Positions 24,801 through 35,968 of a DNA stretch of 64,000 nucleotides are shown here, piece by piece. The stretch is from Fistularia commersonii (taxonomy: Eukaryota; Chordata; Actinopteri; Syngnathiformes; Fistulariidae), in the NCBI GenBank assembly GCA_037954325.1, contig JBBMNZ010000002.1, positions 15,237,679 through 15,301,678 on the forward strand. Reading direction: 5' to 3'. Each line of letters begins with the position of its first letter. Within the stretch, counting starts at the first letter, position 1. Made by a program: the position numbers and the translations under genes. Below the pieces are notes generated by a model. That model was not told the origin of the DNA. It ran no database searches and saw only the letters and a list, made by a program, of their open reading frames with translations.

Positions 24801-27510
24801 AATCAGTTTCCACTGACTGGATTAATTTTCAGTTTTCAGAGAAAGCTTATACAAATGAGTGACGATTTTACATCCCACTGCAATATAATATTCCAGCTAA
24901 AGATAGATGAATTCATGCCCACTCACACAGTGAAAAAGCGTGAGAAAGAGAGTGATAATTGACCTACTAGAACAGTTTACGCGTCTTAAACTGATAAGAT
25001 TTAGATAAAGCAGTCTATGACTTTTTTTCAAAAAGCATACATTTCCCACTCATGTAAAAGTCTGTCATTCATACTCTCATGCGCAACATCATGGGAGAGG
25101 TTGGGCAGACTTAAGTTGGCAGAGGGGCACACAAAAACACTAGCACACCATTCTGACACTATGACAACCAACACATACCGGTACTTACACACAGTGGTAG
25201 TGAGAGAGAGAGAGATGGTTCATTAACACTCCATGTTTCTATGTTTGAACAGGTGTTTCTCTGTCAAACTTAAGTGCAAGTTTTTTTTTTTTCTGATTCT
25301 GATTCTCAAGTAGGGCCATCTCTTACTGTGAAGCTTTATGGTGGTTATATCCAAGAAGTTGCATTTAGCAGAGAGGCTGACATTCCTCTCCAAAATGTCT
25401 CAAGTTAACCCCCCCCCTTCCAACTGCTCGCAAAAGCAAACAAAATTTTGTGCTGTTTATGTGGAGTGGATTTAACAGTTCTCCAAGAAACAGAAATGCC
25501 CCCACTAATGATGTGATGTCATGAGGCCCTATTCCAAACCACAGGAATAAACTAAATCTTTCATTTTATATATATATATATGTGGAAAAATATGTTCTCC
25601 ACATACACTTGAAGCAGAACATTAGACAAAACCATGCCAATTTTTCACGCAACCCTTATTGTGCGTTTGTGGACAATTCAATCATGAAGAAAATTCAAAC
25701 TTTGATTAAGAAAATTAGATTGGATGTAAACTTTCTGTGCGATTAGTTGTTTTTACTCTTAAGTAGGAAGCAATGCAGGTGAAATGTAAATGTGATTTTG
25801 CATGTCTCTTGTCTGTTTACTTTACAGGTGCATACATACCTCTCAAATCCTCTTTGGCTCTGGGAAGAGGCTGTCAAGTTTTAATGACAATTTATTGACA
25901 TGGATGCCTTCCAAGACGGGACATTATTTAATTATTGGAAACTTTCAATTCTTGCAGACAGACGCCTATTATTGTTGCACCATTAATAATGCTGTGGGAA
26001 AGTCCTATCAACGACTTACATATTCATACAGATACTGTATGTACCTGTCAAGAAACAAGTAATTTTCGTTCTGTAAGTCAATATATATACACACCATGTG
26101 ATTATGATTTTGACTGTGACTAGGTTAATCTACTTTGTGATTTCCTGAAATGGGAAATGAGTATGTATAAAAAAAAGATAGAAAATTATACAAGTTTTCT
26201 CTATCAAAGGCAATACTAACTTTCTGGTCAAATCAACAAAGAAGTACATAAAAGGCAGCTGACATTATTTATGAGCAGTGAATAGTTGTCATTGCTCAGT
26301 GTTTATTCATTGAGTGCAATTCAGTGTCAAAACAATCAGACATCAATTATTAAGAATAAAAGCTTCCATTGATGTGTAGCCAACTGAGTTACATTATCAA
26401 ACTCTTTGGGGTACTGAACTTCTCATAGGTTATACTTTCAATTTTTGGGCATGTTTCTTACACTACCTTTGCATTAAATGACAGACTTTGACAAGTTCAC
26501 AAGATGAAACCATGCTGAAAGCTACAGTTAATGCAAAGGAATAGTCACCAAAATTCTGCCCAGGAGAGCTTTGCCAGACTATTGACCAAGACAGTAAAGG
26601 CAAATGAAAATTATTTGAAAGCAGAAAAGGGGGAAGCAAATCTAGGGACAGGATTCTTTTGCAGGACTTACTTTAACATTTGAAGAATCAATCGAAATGG
26701 TAATAATTTCATGAATAAATTCCCTCTATCATGACAGGAAAGGGGAAAAAATTCCTTCAGTAGTCTGTAAGGCAAACACTCTGATATGATCTTTGTAGTT
26801 CAACATATAGAAATAAGGGGCTTTGCTATGCTTACATATAGTTAAATGACTATACTTGGAGAGTTCAGTTTCATTTCTTTTAAACAAAACGAACCCAAAT
26901 TGAATGATTATATGATGAATTAGTAATAGACTGTTCACACCCATGGTCAATGTGAATGCAGAAGTAGCTGACAGAAACACCTTTAAATTGGATTCATACA
27001 AATGCTTCAGATTCAAGACAGAAACCAAGCATATGTTTCTGTTATACAAAACGTTTACCATGGAACATGGGGGGAATTGGTATTCGAAGCAGGTTACCCT
27101 TTTCATTCACAAATTCAAAACTAGGTAGGGTTGAAACCAAGGCGATCCCAGGAAAGCTAGGTTTATGAAACCATAGGGTTCACCAAGTTGCGCTACTGCC
27201 CTCTGCTGTTTCCTTTTTCCCAAGCGCATACACCTTCTTCACATTTCATGTGGCGGTCACGAGGACACTTCGCCCTATATCTCCAGTTAAACTAATTTCC
27301 TTTCTCATGGAAGAAAGTAAAAAAAAAAAAAAAAAAAATCAAGTGTGCCCAGACTTGAAATGATGTGGCACAACCAACTACATGAAATGCTATGTCAGAA
27401 AGGGGAAGGGATGGGAGAACTGAGGTGGATTTTAGTCTGATTCTATGTGCGTATCGACTTCAGCTTTTGAAAGAAGACTAATATAAAATGAGATAGATCC
27501 AAGGAAATAT
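15648..27510. other. Long intergenic region between nkx3.3 and slc25a28
   Basis: Nearly 12 kb with no exon I can support. It contains CA microsatellites (18785-18840, 21440-21475), poly-T and poly-A runs (24129-24143, 27319-27338) and many short chance open frames. The stretch at 18480-18770 is less AT-rich and carries several FOX- and homeobox-like motifs; it may be a conserved non-coding element. The 3' UTR of slc25a28 presumably occupies the far right end. Confidence 0.55.
18785..18840. repeat. CA microsatellite
   Basis: Uninterrupted AC units grading into GTGTGCGTGTGCGCGC. Confidence 0.9.
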
Positions 27511-30500
27511 CTACATCTTAGCATCAATCTGCTGCGCTCTTCTCTTGTTGTGCTGGTGCTTAGTGAGCCCATATTTGAAGAACTCGTAAACTGACCAGCT
27601 GATGGCTGTAGAGGGCATCTGATAAATGATCCTTGCCTGAACTCCTTTGAAGAAGCCCTGCAGGCCACCAAGCCTATAAACTGTCCGGAAGGCATGGGCC
27701 AGGCCTGAGATGTGTCTGTGGGCTCCTTGGCCTTGGCTCTGACCTGGGCCTTGGCCCTGACCAGGGCCTTGGCCCTGACCTGGGCCTTGGCAAGAGCAAA
27801 TAGAGTGAAGGGCAAGTGACTCTTGAGTGTTGAGCAGGGTTTTACAGACATCCAGGGGTGTGGTGGCAGCAGCGGCAATGGCTCCTGCCAAAGCTCCAGA
27901 CAACATGTGGGATGAAGGATTGTACTGTCTTTGGGAGTTGAGCATCTCCTGGAGGTACTCGTACGTCATGAAGTGGATTGCTTGGAATGGCACGTTCATG
28001 GTGAGCTGGGTGGTGTAGCTGCGGTAGAATGCTGCAAGTCCCTCTTTCTGCCACACAGCGCGTATACAGTCCAACACGCGACAGTAGGGGGAATTATACA
28101 TCTGCATTCGCTGCTTCACAACTTAAGTTGGATTGGGTGATGTGATGGAGAAAGTGAAATAGATCCACATACAAAAGAAAAGAAAATAGTAGAGTTAAAA
28201 CATTACAGAGCAATCGCACAGAAACTCTCTAAGGCACATTCAAATCCTTTACAAACAAACATACAGTAAGATGGAGTAAGTTGTGTCATTGCTAGCAGCT
28301 GCATCCAGTCCAACAGCTACAAGAGGAATTTTGAGGTGCCCTTCAAGTGACATGTTTGAGCAAGTGTAACAGTAAGATTTAAGACTATGGGGATAAGACC
28401 CCTGTGTATTGGTGGTGTGCCAAAGTGTGGCACCTGTACATTTTGGCCTGAAAAATATCTTCAAACATGTTAGATTTCCAATAATTGTTACCCTTACCTT
28501 CAGCTGGATTCATGACGGCATCATGAAGCAATGTGGCCACGCAGCCGGCTGCTCCTGAAATTAACATATCTCAGAAATTACTACCCAATGAGATCAATAA
28601 GAGAAGCTGCACATGGCTGAAAACGCTCTACTGCAGGCTAAAAGGGTAGAGAAAGAAAAGAAAAAAAAACTATCATGAAGAATTTGCAGCAAAGAGATCT
28701 TTTAGCATGTAAAAGCTCATACTGTGACGCTTAAACTATGAGTATTTTAACAGAACTCTGCAAGTGTGGTTTAGCACCAGGCCAATTTCAAAAGGCCAAC
28801 CCTGTAAAACAAGACCCCTAGTGGACAATATAGAGCATTACTTTTTTTGATTTTGATTAATCAAACATGAACTTGAAAAGACCAGAATAACTAATGAGAG
28901 GAGTTTGGGTGGGAGAAACGGGACTTACCCTACCTCCCACTATACTGGAAAAGAGGGAAGAGAAAGAGTGGGGAGAGCATGGAAAAAACATGTAGGCATT
29001 TTAGAGCATGGATTCCCAAATATGTTGTTAACAGAATTTCCCATTTTGAAGCTGAAGTTACATGGCACAAGCACAACTCAAGCACAACTCAAAAGAATCA
29101 GCTGCAGATCTAGAAATGGCCTGTCACAATTACAGCTATGAGATCAAAATGGATGAGCCATCAGAGGATTGTGGGATTGGGCCACATCTGTATATGGATT
29201 TGGGATATAGCAGGTCACATTGACAGGGTGTGGCATTCAGTTATAATGCCACGCTGCTTGGTAACAGAATCTTAAGGTGATCTCAAACTTAGACTTTCTG
29301 TACAAACTCTATACAACAGAGTCATCATGCCTATTGTACATGTATGTATATTTATGGTACCATTAGCCAAATGACTGTTAGCCCCTGGGTGGATGACATC
29401 ACTTAATGTCTTTTTGAGTTTCTCATAGCTGGCAAAATAGAGAGCATGGGCTGGTCCTGCCCCAACAGCCGTCACATTTAACCCCCGCATCGGGCGCCAG
29501 ACTCCCTCTGTTGCTACAATTCGGCGGAGGGCATCCATCACGTTCCTGTAGCGGGCTGCGGGGTCAGGCTGGAGGCTCTGCATTCTTGTCTGGAAATGAG
29601 GAAGTGGTTGAGAAAGTGGTAAGAGTTCAAAGTCAACAGTGTTTATATCCCACCCACTACGTTTTTATAGCAACACCAATTTAATTACTTGTAAATGTTT
29701 AGTTCAAGGACAAAAAAAAAGCTAGAGCATGATATTAAAAAAGTAATTTGCATTGAATAGTGCAGATGACTTCAGGTTAAAAAAGTGAACTAATCATTTT
29801 ACAATTTGAAAGTAATAAAGAGAATGGAAATTATTAAATGTTGATCTCATAACCTTGGTAAACTATTCTGAACAGGTCCAAATAAAGGAAAAGTGATGCT
29901 TTACATTGAGTTTAGGATATTTGTTTACAAACATTACTGAATACAGGGAAGCATAGAGTTACAAGCCTCAAGGTCAAAAGAGGACATTGCTTGTTTCCTC
30001 TGGACTGTTGAGACTACCCACCCTTCTCCGGTACGCTTAACACACACAATCTCCAATAGACAAAGGTGAAGAATCAAATTTTTTCCCATTTGGTATTTAG
30101 TGAGGGTTGGCAGAGGGCTGAGAGAGCGAGATAATCCCAGAATACCAAACTTCCAGCTGAATGGACAAACTTGTTCCCCACTGTGAGTGCATGTCGCACT
30201 CTCACAAAGAACAAACACGGCCTCAAATTGCTCTATGCTATAGCTATGGAACTTGGTGAACTAGGGAGGAAGTTAGCAGTGACATTTGTATGTCTACAGT
30301 TACTACAAGGCTGGCAAACAAAGTGGTAACTCTTCTCTTTGCATAGGGCTTTAAAAATCTACCTCTGGCTTTCATTGAATTAAAGCGGTTTCAGTAATGC
30401 AGATGCATAGGGTGTTACAGCAATGCACAGCCCTGTGATCGTAAACGTTTGTTCTTAATGTCAACACAGCGCCCACTATTTTTTGTTTGTTATAAAAGAC

Positions 30501-32207
30501 AAGAAACCATTTTGGTTTCCTTTCGTAGGTCAAAATTACATTTATGTGTACTTTAGGAACACTCATGACAGACTAGCAAATGCAACAGCTTTTTTTAAAT
30601 CCACAGCTAATTACTGGGATTTACTAAATATCAAGTTAGCGTACCAAGCTGTTCTAAACTGTAATTACACGAAAATCTCTCAAGTTCAATGCCTCAGTAG
30701 TCAAAGAGAAGCAAACAAGAGGAAAGATGCAATTTGTTCATCATGTAAAAATACTCTTGGCACGATTACATTTTGTAAGCATATTTGGAGAAGACTTCCT
30801 TTCGATAAATAGCTAAGGCAAAGATTTCCTATAGCTTGCATTGAGAGATGCTGTTTCCAAAGATCCATGATCTTGTAGATAGTGTATTTTGCAGGCTACA
30901 TAGGAAGTCTACAGGTGAAAGAGACATGGATGAAGTGTGGACACATGATCAGCCTTTCTGTCTGACATAGACAGCTGTCCGTGCAAACCTCCTTATTGTT
31001 TTTCATACTTCTTTGACACTCAGGTTACTTTTTGTAAAAAATATATAACTAGTGAGGGGAACAGCCAGTTGACCTCAAAGGCCAAAGGTCACCCATCCTC
31101 TCCCATGTAAAACAACAGTCAAATAGAGCAAACAAGGGCACATGATAAGAAGGGGCCCAGTGTAGGTGCATGACTCACATGTGACGGGAAGAACTTTGTA
31201 GAAAATAGTTCTGATCAATTTGGAAGAGGCACTGATTCCCAAAAGCAATTCTTTACATTGTATTTTGACAGAGGCTGTTTCAAAACTCCTGTGCTACTTC
31301 TTTCTGTACATAATAGTGACAGCACCATTCAGTTACAGTAAATGAGCGTCAACCAGCCAATTAATAATAAAAATGGCACCAAAAAATAAGATTCCTGAGC
31401 AGAGGTTTCATTTCAATAATACACTTTTCCACGTATTACCAACTTCGGATGGTGCCCCTAACTTTACGATTTCTTTTACAAAAAATGATACATCAGTTGG
31501 AAATTAAAAATATCGATACTTTACAACTGACGCACTTACGTGTTTAGGTTAAAGATAGAATGATCAGCTGGGTAAATGTTTTTTCAAATGGGTGAATGGT
31601 TAGCATATAACCAACGTTAAGAGCAAGGTTTGTCTGTATTATGATAGCATGCTAAGAATTTAGCTTCAGAGCTAAGCGAAACGCTAATGACTGACCTTGT
31701 CCACGGCAGTTAGCTATGAAGTGTTTGGGTTAGCCAAAAGGCTACTTAGCTATGCTAGCACGCAAGGTTGTCACAACAATAATACCAAAGTTGCCGCACA
31801 TATATGTAATACATACACAAAACGTTAAATATGTGCTAACTGTGGTATCTGCTGGGCTACGCTACCTTAACACAATCGATGGGGAACATGAGGCAGTGCT
31901 CCATGATTCCGGCCACCGCACCAGCCAACATGTGGGTGCTAGTGGAAGCTCCGTGTGGCAAACCCTCATAGTCTGGCTCAGAGAAGTCCGTTTGATCGTG
32001 TGTGTTACAAATTAAGTCAACAGTCTGCAGTTCAGGCTCGCCTCCAATTCGGGGTGCCAGGCTTCCGACAATACTTTCCGAAACTCCCAAAAATCTGCCT
32101 CCCAGCCATCGAACTTCTGCACCGGCAGATGCACCAGCAACACCGGGATCATTGCCTGCAGTCTCCGCTGTCATCCGACGCCTCCTCACAAATCCATCAG
32201 CTTCCAT
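27511..32207 (-). CDS. slc25a28: Mitoferrin-2, mitochondrial iron importer (four exons)
   Basis: SLC25-family carrier of the inner mitochondrial membrane that brings ferrous iron into the matrix for haem and Fe-S cluster synthesis. Minus-strand exons are 32207-31866, 29589-29361, 28554-28498 and 28121-27511 (phases 0, 1, 1), encoding 412 aa. The three carrier signatures are [22 protein letters not shown] and [12 protein letters not shown], with mitoferrin-typical text such as [15 protein letters not shown] near the C-terminus. The third matrix loop (about residues 317-344) carries a Gly/Pro/Gln repeat that makes the protein longer than the 364-residue human form. The first Met was chosen; Met12 is an alternative start. 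Paralogue slc25a37 is the main alternative, but the neighbouring nkx2.3 matches human 10q24 and favours slc25a28. pyroxd2 is divergent upstream. Confidence 0.95.
27723..27790 (-). repeat. In-frame 18-bp minisatellite inside slc25a28
   Basis: About three and a half copies of an 18-bp unit coding GPGQGQ on the minus strand, with a single GQSQ variant. It sits between the third carrier signature and helix 6. Copies are nearly identical at the DNA level, suggesting recent expansion. Confidence 0.85.
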
Positions 32208-32428
32208 GAGAAACCGGGTGATAAACAGCCAGACACGCAGACAAGGCGTCTAGTGCTAAATTTCCACAGGAAACTTTCGCATTCCCTCAAGGTGGTTTTG
32301 CAGCTCCTCGCCTGTCACTCCATTCCCTCCCCGCTTCTTTTAATTCCTTCTACGGCCACGCAGGGGAGGCCGGGGAGTACAGTACACATCAAGCAACAGC
32401 GAAGGCCGCAACGAGGAAACACGCGTTG

Positions 32429-32549
32429 ATTGGTCGTACCAGCCAAGTCTTTCGCACGCTATTGGACACGACAGATGCCACTCATTTCAGTTCGATGAAG
32501 AAGACCTTGGTTGACGAAGCTAAAGTGACGTCACCGATCAGTGACGTCG
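32429..32549 (-). promoter_or_regulatory. CRE pair and CCAAT boxes in the slc25a28 promoter
   Basis: A perfect palindromic CRE, TGACGTCA (32526-32533), is followed 16 bases on by TGACGTCG (32542-32549). ATTGG at 32429-32433 and 32461-32465 reads as CCAAT on the minus strand. These sites lie 220-340 bases upstream of the slc25a28 start in CpG-containing DNA. Control by CREB/ATF and NF-Y is inferred. Confidence 0.5.
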
Positions 32550-32802
32550 CCTAGTTTTAAGCCTCCTCCAAGATGGGTCACTCGTGTTTCCTCAGTTCTC
32601 CTCCTGTTTGCTCACATTCATCACGTTATCGTCCATGATATAATCATCTTATGGATTCGACACAATCAAAATAGCAAACAGGCCTTCTATCTGACATGCA
32701 CGACTTCAAACCCAGCTGTTGGTCCAAACAAAGAATCACTCTCACGATACTGGCAAAAAATAGTGGACTATTATCACCATTTTGCACCATGAGGATCTAT
32801 GC

Positions 32803-33386
32803 CAGGGGTCCCCAAACTTTACCCTCCGAGGGCCAAATAACTTTTCCCTTCTCTGACGGGGGGTCGGGCAAGTTTGCAACAAAAAGTATGACGATCGCAA
32901 AGGTGTCTAAACGTAAACATTTATTGTTTTCCAGAAGGCCACACATAAGCAAAAATTAACCCTTTCTGGAATCCCGACAGGAAAAAAAATCAGAAAATAA
33001 ATAATAGCATTATTAATGAAATACATAACACAATTTATGAAATAAATAATAACCAAATAAACCTTTTCAAGTTTTTCAGGGAAATAAATACCAAGGAACA
33101 TTAACTTTCTTGTAGACACAACTGCAGCTCTCTCATATCAAATTCAGTGTGAAAACCAGAAAGCAAGCAGGCTATGAAACCGAACTGATACCAACATCTA
33201 CCAACACAACATTTCACTATCAGCATTGTTGTTATCCCAGTAGATTTCATTAAATTATATTATATTTGTATTATTATTTCCATTATGATTACAAAATCAT
33301 GATGCATCTCTGATTTGGTTCAGGGGCCGGGAAAAATATGGAGGCGGGCAGTATCCGGCCCCCGGGCCGTAGTTCGGGGACCACTG
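32803..33386. mobile_element. Non-autonomous hAT transposon (MITE)
   Basis: The termini CAGGGGTCCCCAAACT (left) and AGTTCGGGGACCACTG (right) form a 16-bp imperfect terminal inverted repeat. The 8-bp target duplication atctatgc lies at 32795-32802 and 33387-33394. Both are diagnostic of the hAT superfamily. The 584-bp element has no transposase and must have moved in trans. Confidence 0.92.
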
Positions 33387-34165
33387 ATCTATGCAATCAA
33401 AAAACACATGAGTTAAAACTTAACATTTAACCATTTAACAAAGACAATGAAAGGCATAACCTCCCTCCCCCCATTATTATACAGTATAACGTAGATGAAG
33501 AATCCATAGTTTTAGAGTTATTTTTTGAGAGCGCTATTTTGCTTTGATTTCTCACCTACTAAACAATGGAAAACTGTTGTACATCATATTGACGACTCTG
33601 TGTTTATGCAATGGATTTATAGCCAACTCTGACAAGGGATTTAATTTTCCCGGAAACATATTTGTAGTCTCATGCTGCCTATGAAGGTACTTTTTTTTTC
33701 TTCTGAAATTCCAGGCTCTGGTTCCTACTTAGCTGTCCTGTATCTGGACATAGTATTTGTGTTCATCCTAACGGTAGTTGCCAGAGGCTGGAAATTGGTT
33801 TAACTTGGCAACAATCTGCTTTATGTGGTCAACAGTCATTCTGACTGCCATCTTACCAAGTTCCTGACTCTCAGCATCATATCTTGTAGCATGTCAACTT
33901 GATTCCTTTCCTCCCCTTCTTGTGTCTCAGAGCAAAATATTGTAAAAAGTGAGAAATCTGAGCTATGAAAGGCCTATCCAAGCCTGCTCTGTTTGGTATC
34001 ATTATCTTTATGCTATACATTTAAAATAAAAAAATCAAGACTCTTGTTTCATCATTGATTTGCATCTTAGATGTTTTACCTACCTATGTAGTTACTAACT
34101 GTCCAAAGTCTGTGTAGGGGAAAAAATAAACATAAGGAATTGTTTAATCACATTGTGTATATTTG

Positions 34166-34166
<1 letters not shown>

Positions 34167-34260
<94 letters not shown>

Positions 34261-34269
34261 AACACAAAC
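34167..34269. repeat. Long CA microsatellite
   Basis: About 40 CA units followed by CA interrupted by AA. Confidence 0.95.
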
Positions 34270-35968
34270 CCACGCAAATATATGCACACAAAATATTGTG
34301 TTCAATGTATCAAAATGAAGTGAAATATGCTGATTCAGCGTAGCCATGCCCAGTGTCTTTGTGGTGAGCCTTCCAGGCTGAAGGAGTTTTTTTTTCTTCA
34401 GAAAATGAAGTAATTGTGTTTTGGTGTGTGGCACTGTCAGAACATAATTGGATTTTCTCCCATTATTGCCTAGGAGAGCCTTCAAGGGCTCCAGTGTTGA
34501 ATTTCTGCAGACAAAGGGGAATTAAGTGTTAATTTCTGCTTACAAGAACAAAATCTCATGCTTCTGATCTTGTTATGGTTGATTGACTGTTGTCCACAGA
34601 CATTCCTTAAAGGAAAACCAAGCATGCAGCATATTAGATTCATTCCTCCCTGAAACCGATGCTGCTTTAATACACAAAGGGAGAAGCATGTTGGGTCTGA
34701 AGGGAAATCCTAGATAACTTTAACACCTCATTTTATTCCCTCAGCTGAGAGTGCACAGTCTGCATGGAGCAGAGGAATTATTTTACACTGCCTAAGTAAA
34801 AATTCACATTAGAAGGAAAACATGAGAATATAATTTGCTTATACACCGTTGTTTTGGTAGCAATTAACACAGTATCTTCCCAAAACCCCAGGGGACAATC
34901 TCTGCTGCGATCAACTCTGGACTACTGCTTATGCACAATGATCTCAGCCTCTTATTTTATTAACGCATCATGAGTGAGCCACTAGCAATAACTCTAACAG
35001 CAATACTCCAAAACCTTTTGTCTTAAGAGGTCATCTTAAAACTCTTTGGGAGGCTCTTACTACAAGATAACTTAGACCAAACCTCAAATTAGCCATGAGT
35101 TAAGAGGGATTGTTTATATATGCAGTTTGATAGTCCCATAAAAGTGGAATTTATATTAACAAAGTCAATGTATAAACAACACATAGTACACATGTAAGCC
35201 AACACGTGTTACTTGTGCCCAATTTTTTTTCCCCTACTTTGTACCAATGACTTGCAAGTGACTTTATATCCTGCATCTATGCTTTATTTTCCAAACACTG
35301 TTGGCCGAGTTGTTGTTTTCTCAAAACAACGCTGGTTGTACTGTGTATCTCTTGAGCACCTCCAGAGGCAACACAACTGTGAAATTCTCAGAGCTACTAG
35401 TAGATTTAAACGGAACATGTGTGCTACCTAGTGGTCATTTGTGCAACGACAAGCATTGTTGTGGCAGCATGGACAATTTGAGGGCCTTGGTCACGTTTAC
35501 TACCTTAGGACCACAACATCAACAAAAACGTTTGGATGGAAATCAATGCAACCAGTGTTACTCACACACATCCATGGATATACATATTGTATTCTTTGCC
35601 TATTAGATCAGATGATGGACTCTTCCCTTTGCAGATTTTCATATTGCACACTGATCCAAACATCTCTCCTGCTGTGATCACAAGAATTGACCAATGCACA
35701 TAATATACTCAATATATAATGTATTTTTATTCACGTTGCACTTGAAATAAACTGAGAGCCTTCCTTTGATATGGAAAGTTTCTAAGTACTGCAAACTTTA
35801 CATAACGTGGCCACCATAAACTTCACAGATGGGGTAATCACCAGCAGACGGACTCTCGTCTTTTGCGCCCCTGTGTCCAGAGGTTGTGGGTGGCGATTCC
35901 TATCTTTACTACAGTATGTGCTTGAGTAAAAAGGGGGAGGGAACGATTCGGATTTGCATTCTTCCAGC

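Larger units (their letters stand above)
32550..35968. other. Intergenic region between divergent slc25a28 and pyroxd2
   Basis: Contains the hAT MITE (32803-33386) and a long CA microsatellite (34167-34269). No coding exon was recognised. The pyroxd2 promoter should lie in the last few hundred bases, but I see no diagnostic element there. Confidence 0.6.

Noticed and set aside
25565..25610. Short perfect inverted repeat tatgtgga/tccacata beside a TA run
   Set aside because: Eight-base arms next to simple repeat are expected by chance; no sign of a small RNA.
34095..34485. Cys-Val and His-Thr repeat frames
   Set aside because: Artefacts of the CA microsatellite at 34167-34269.
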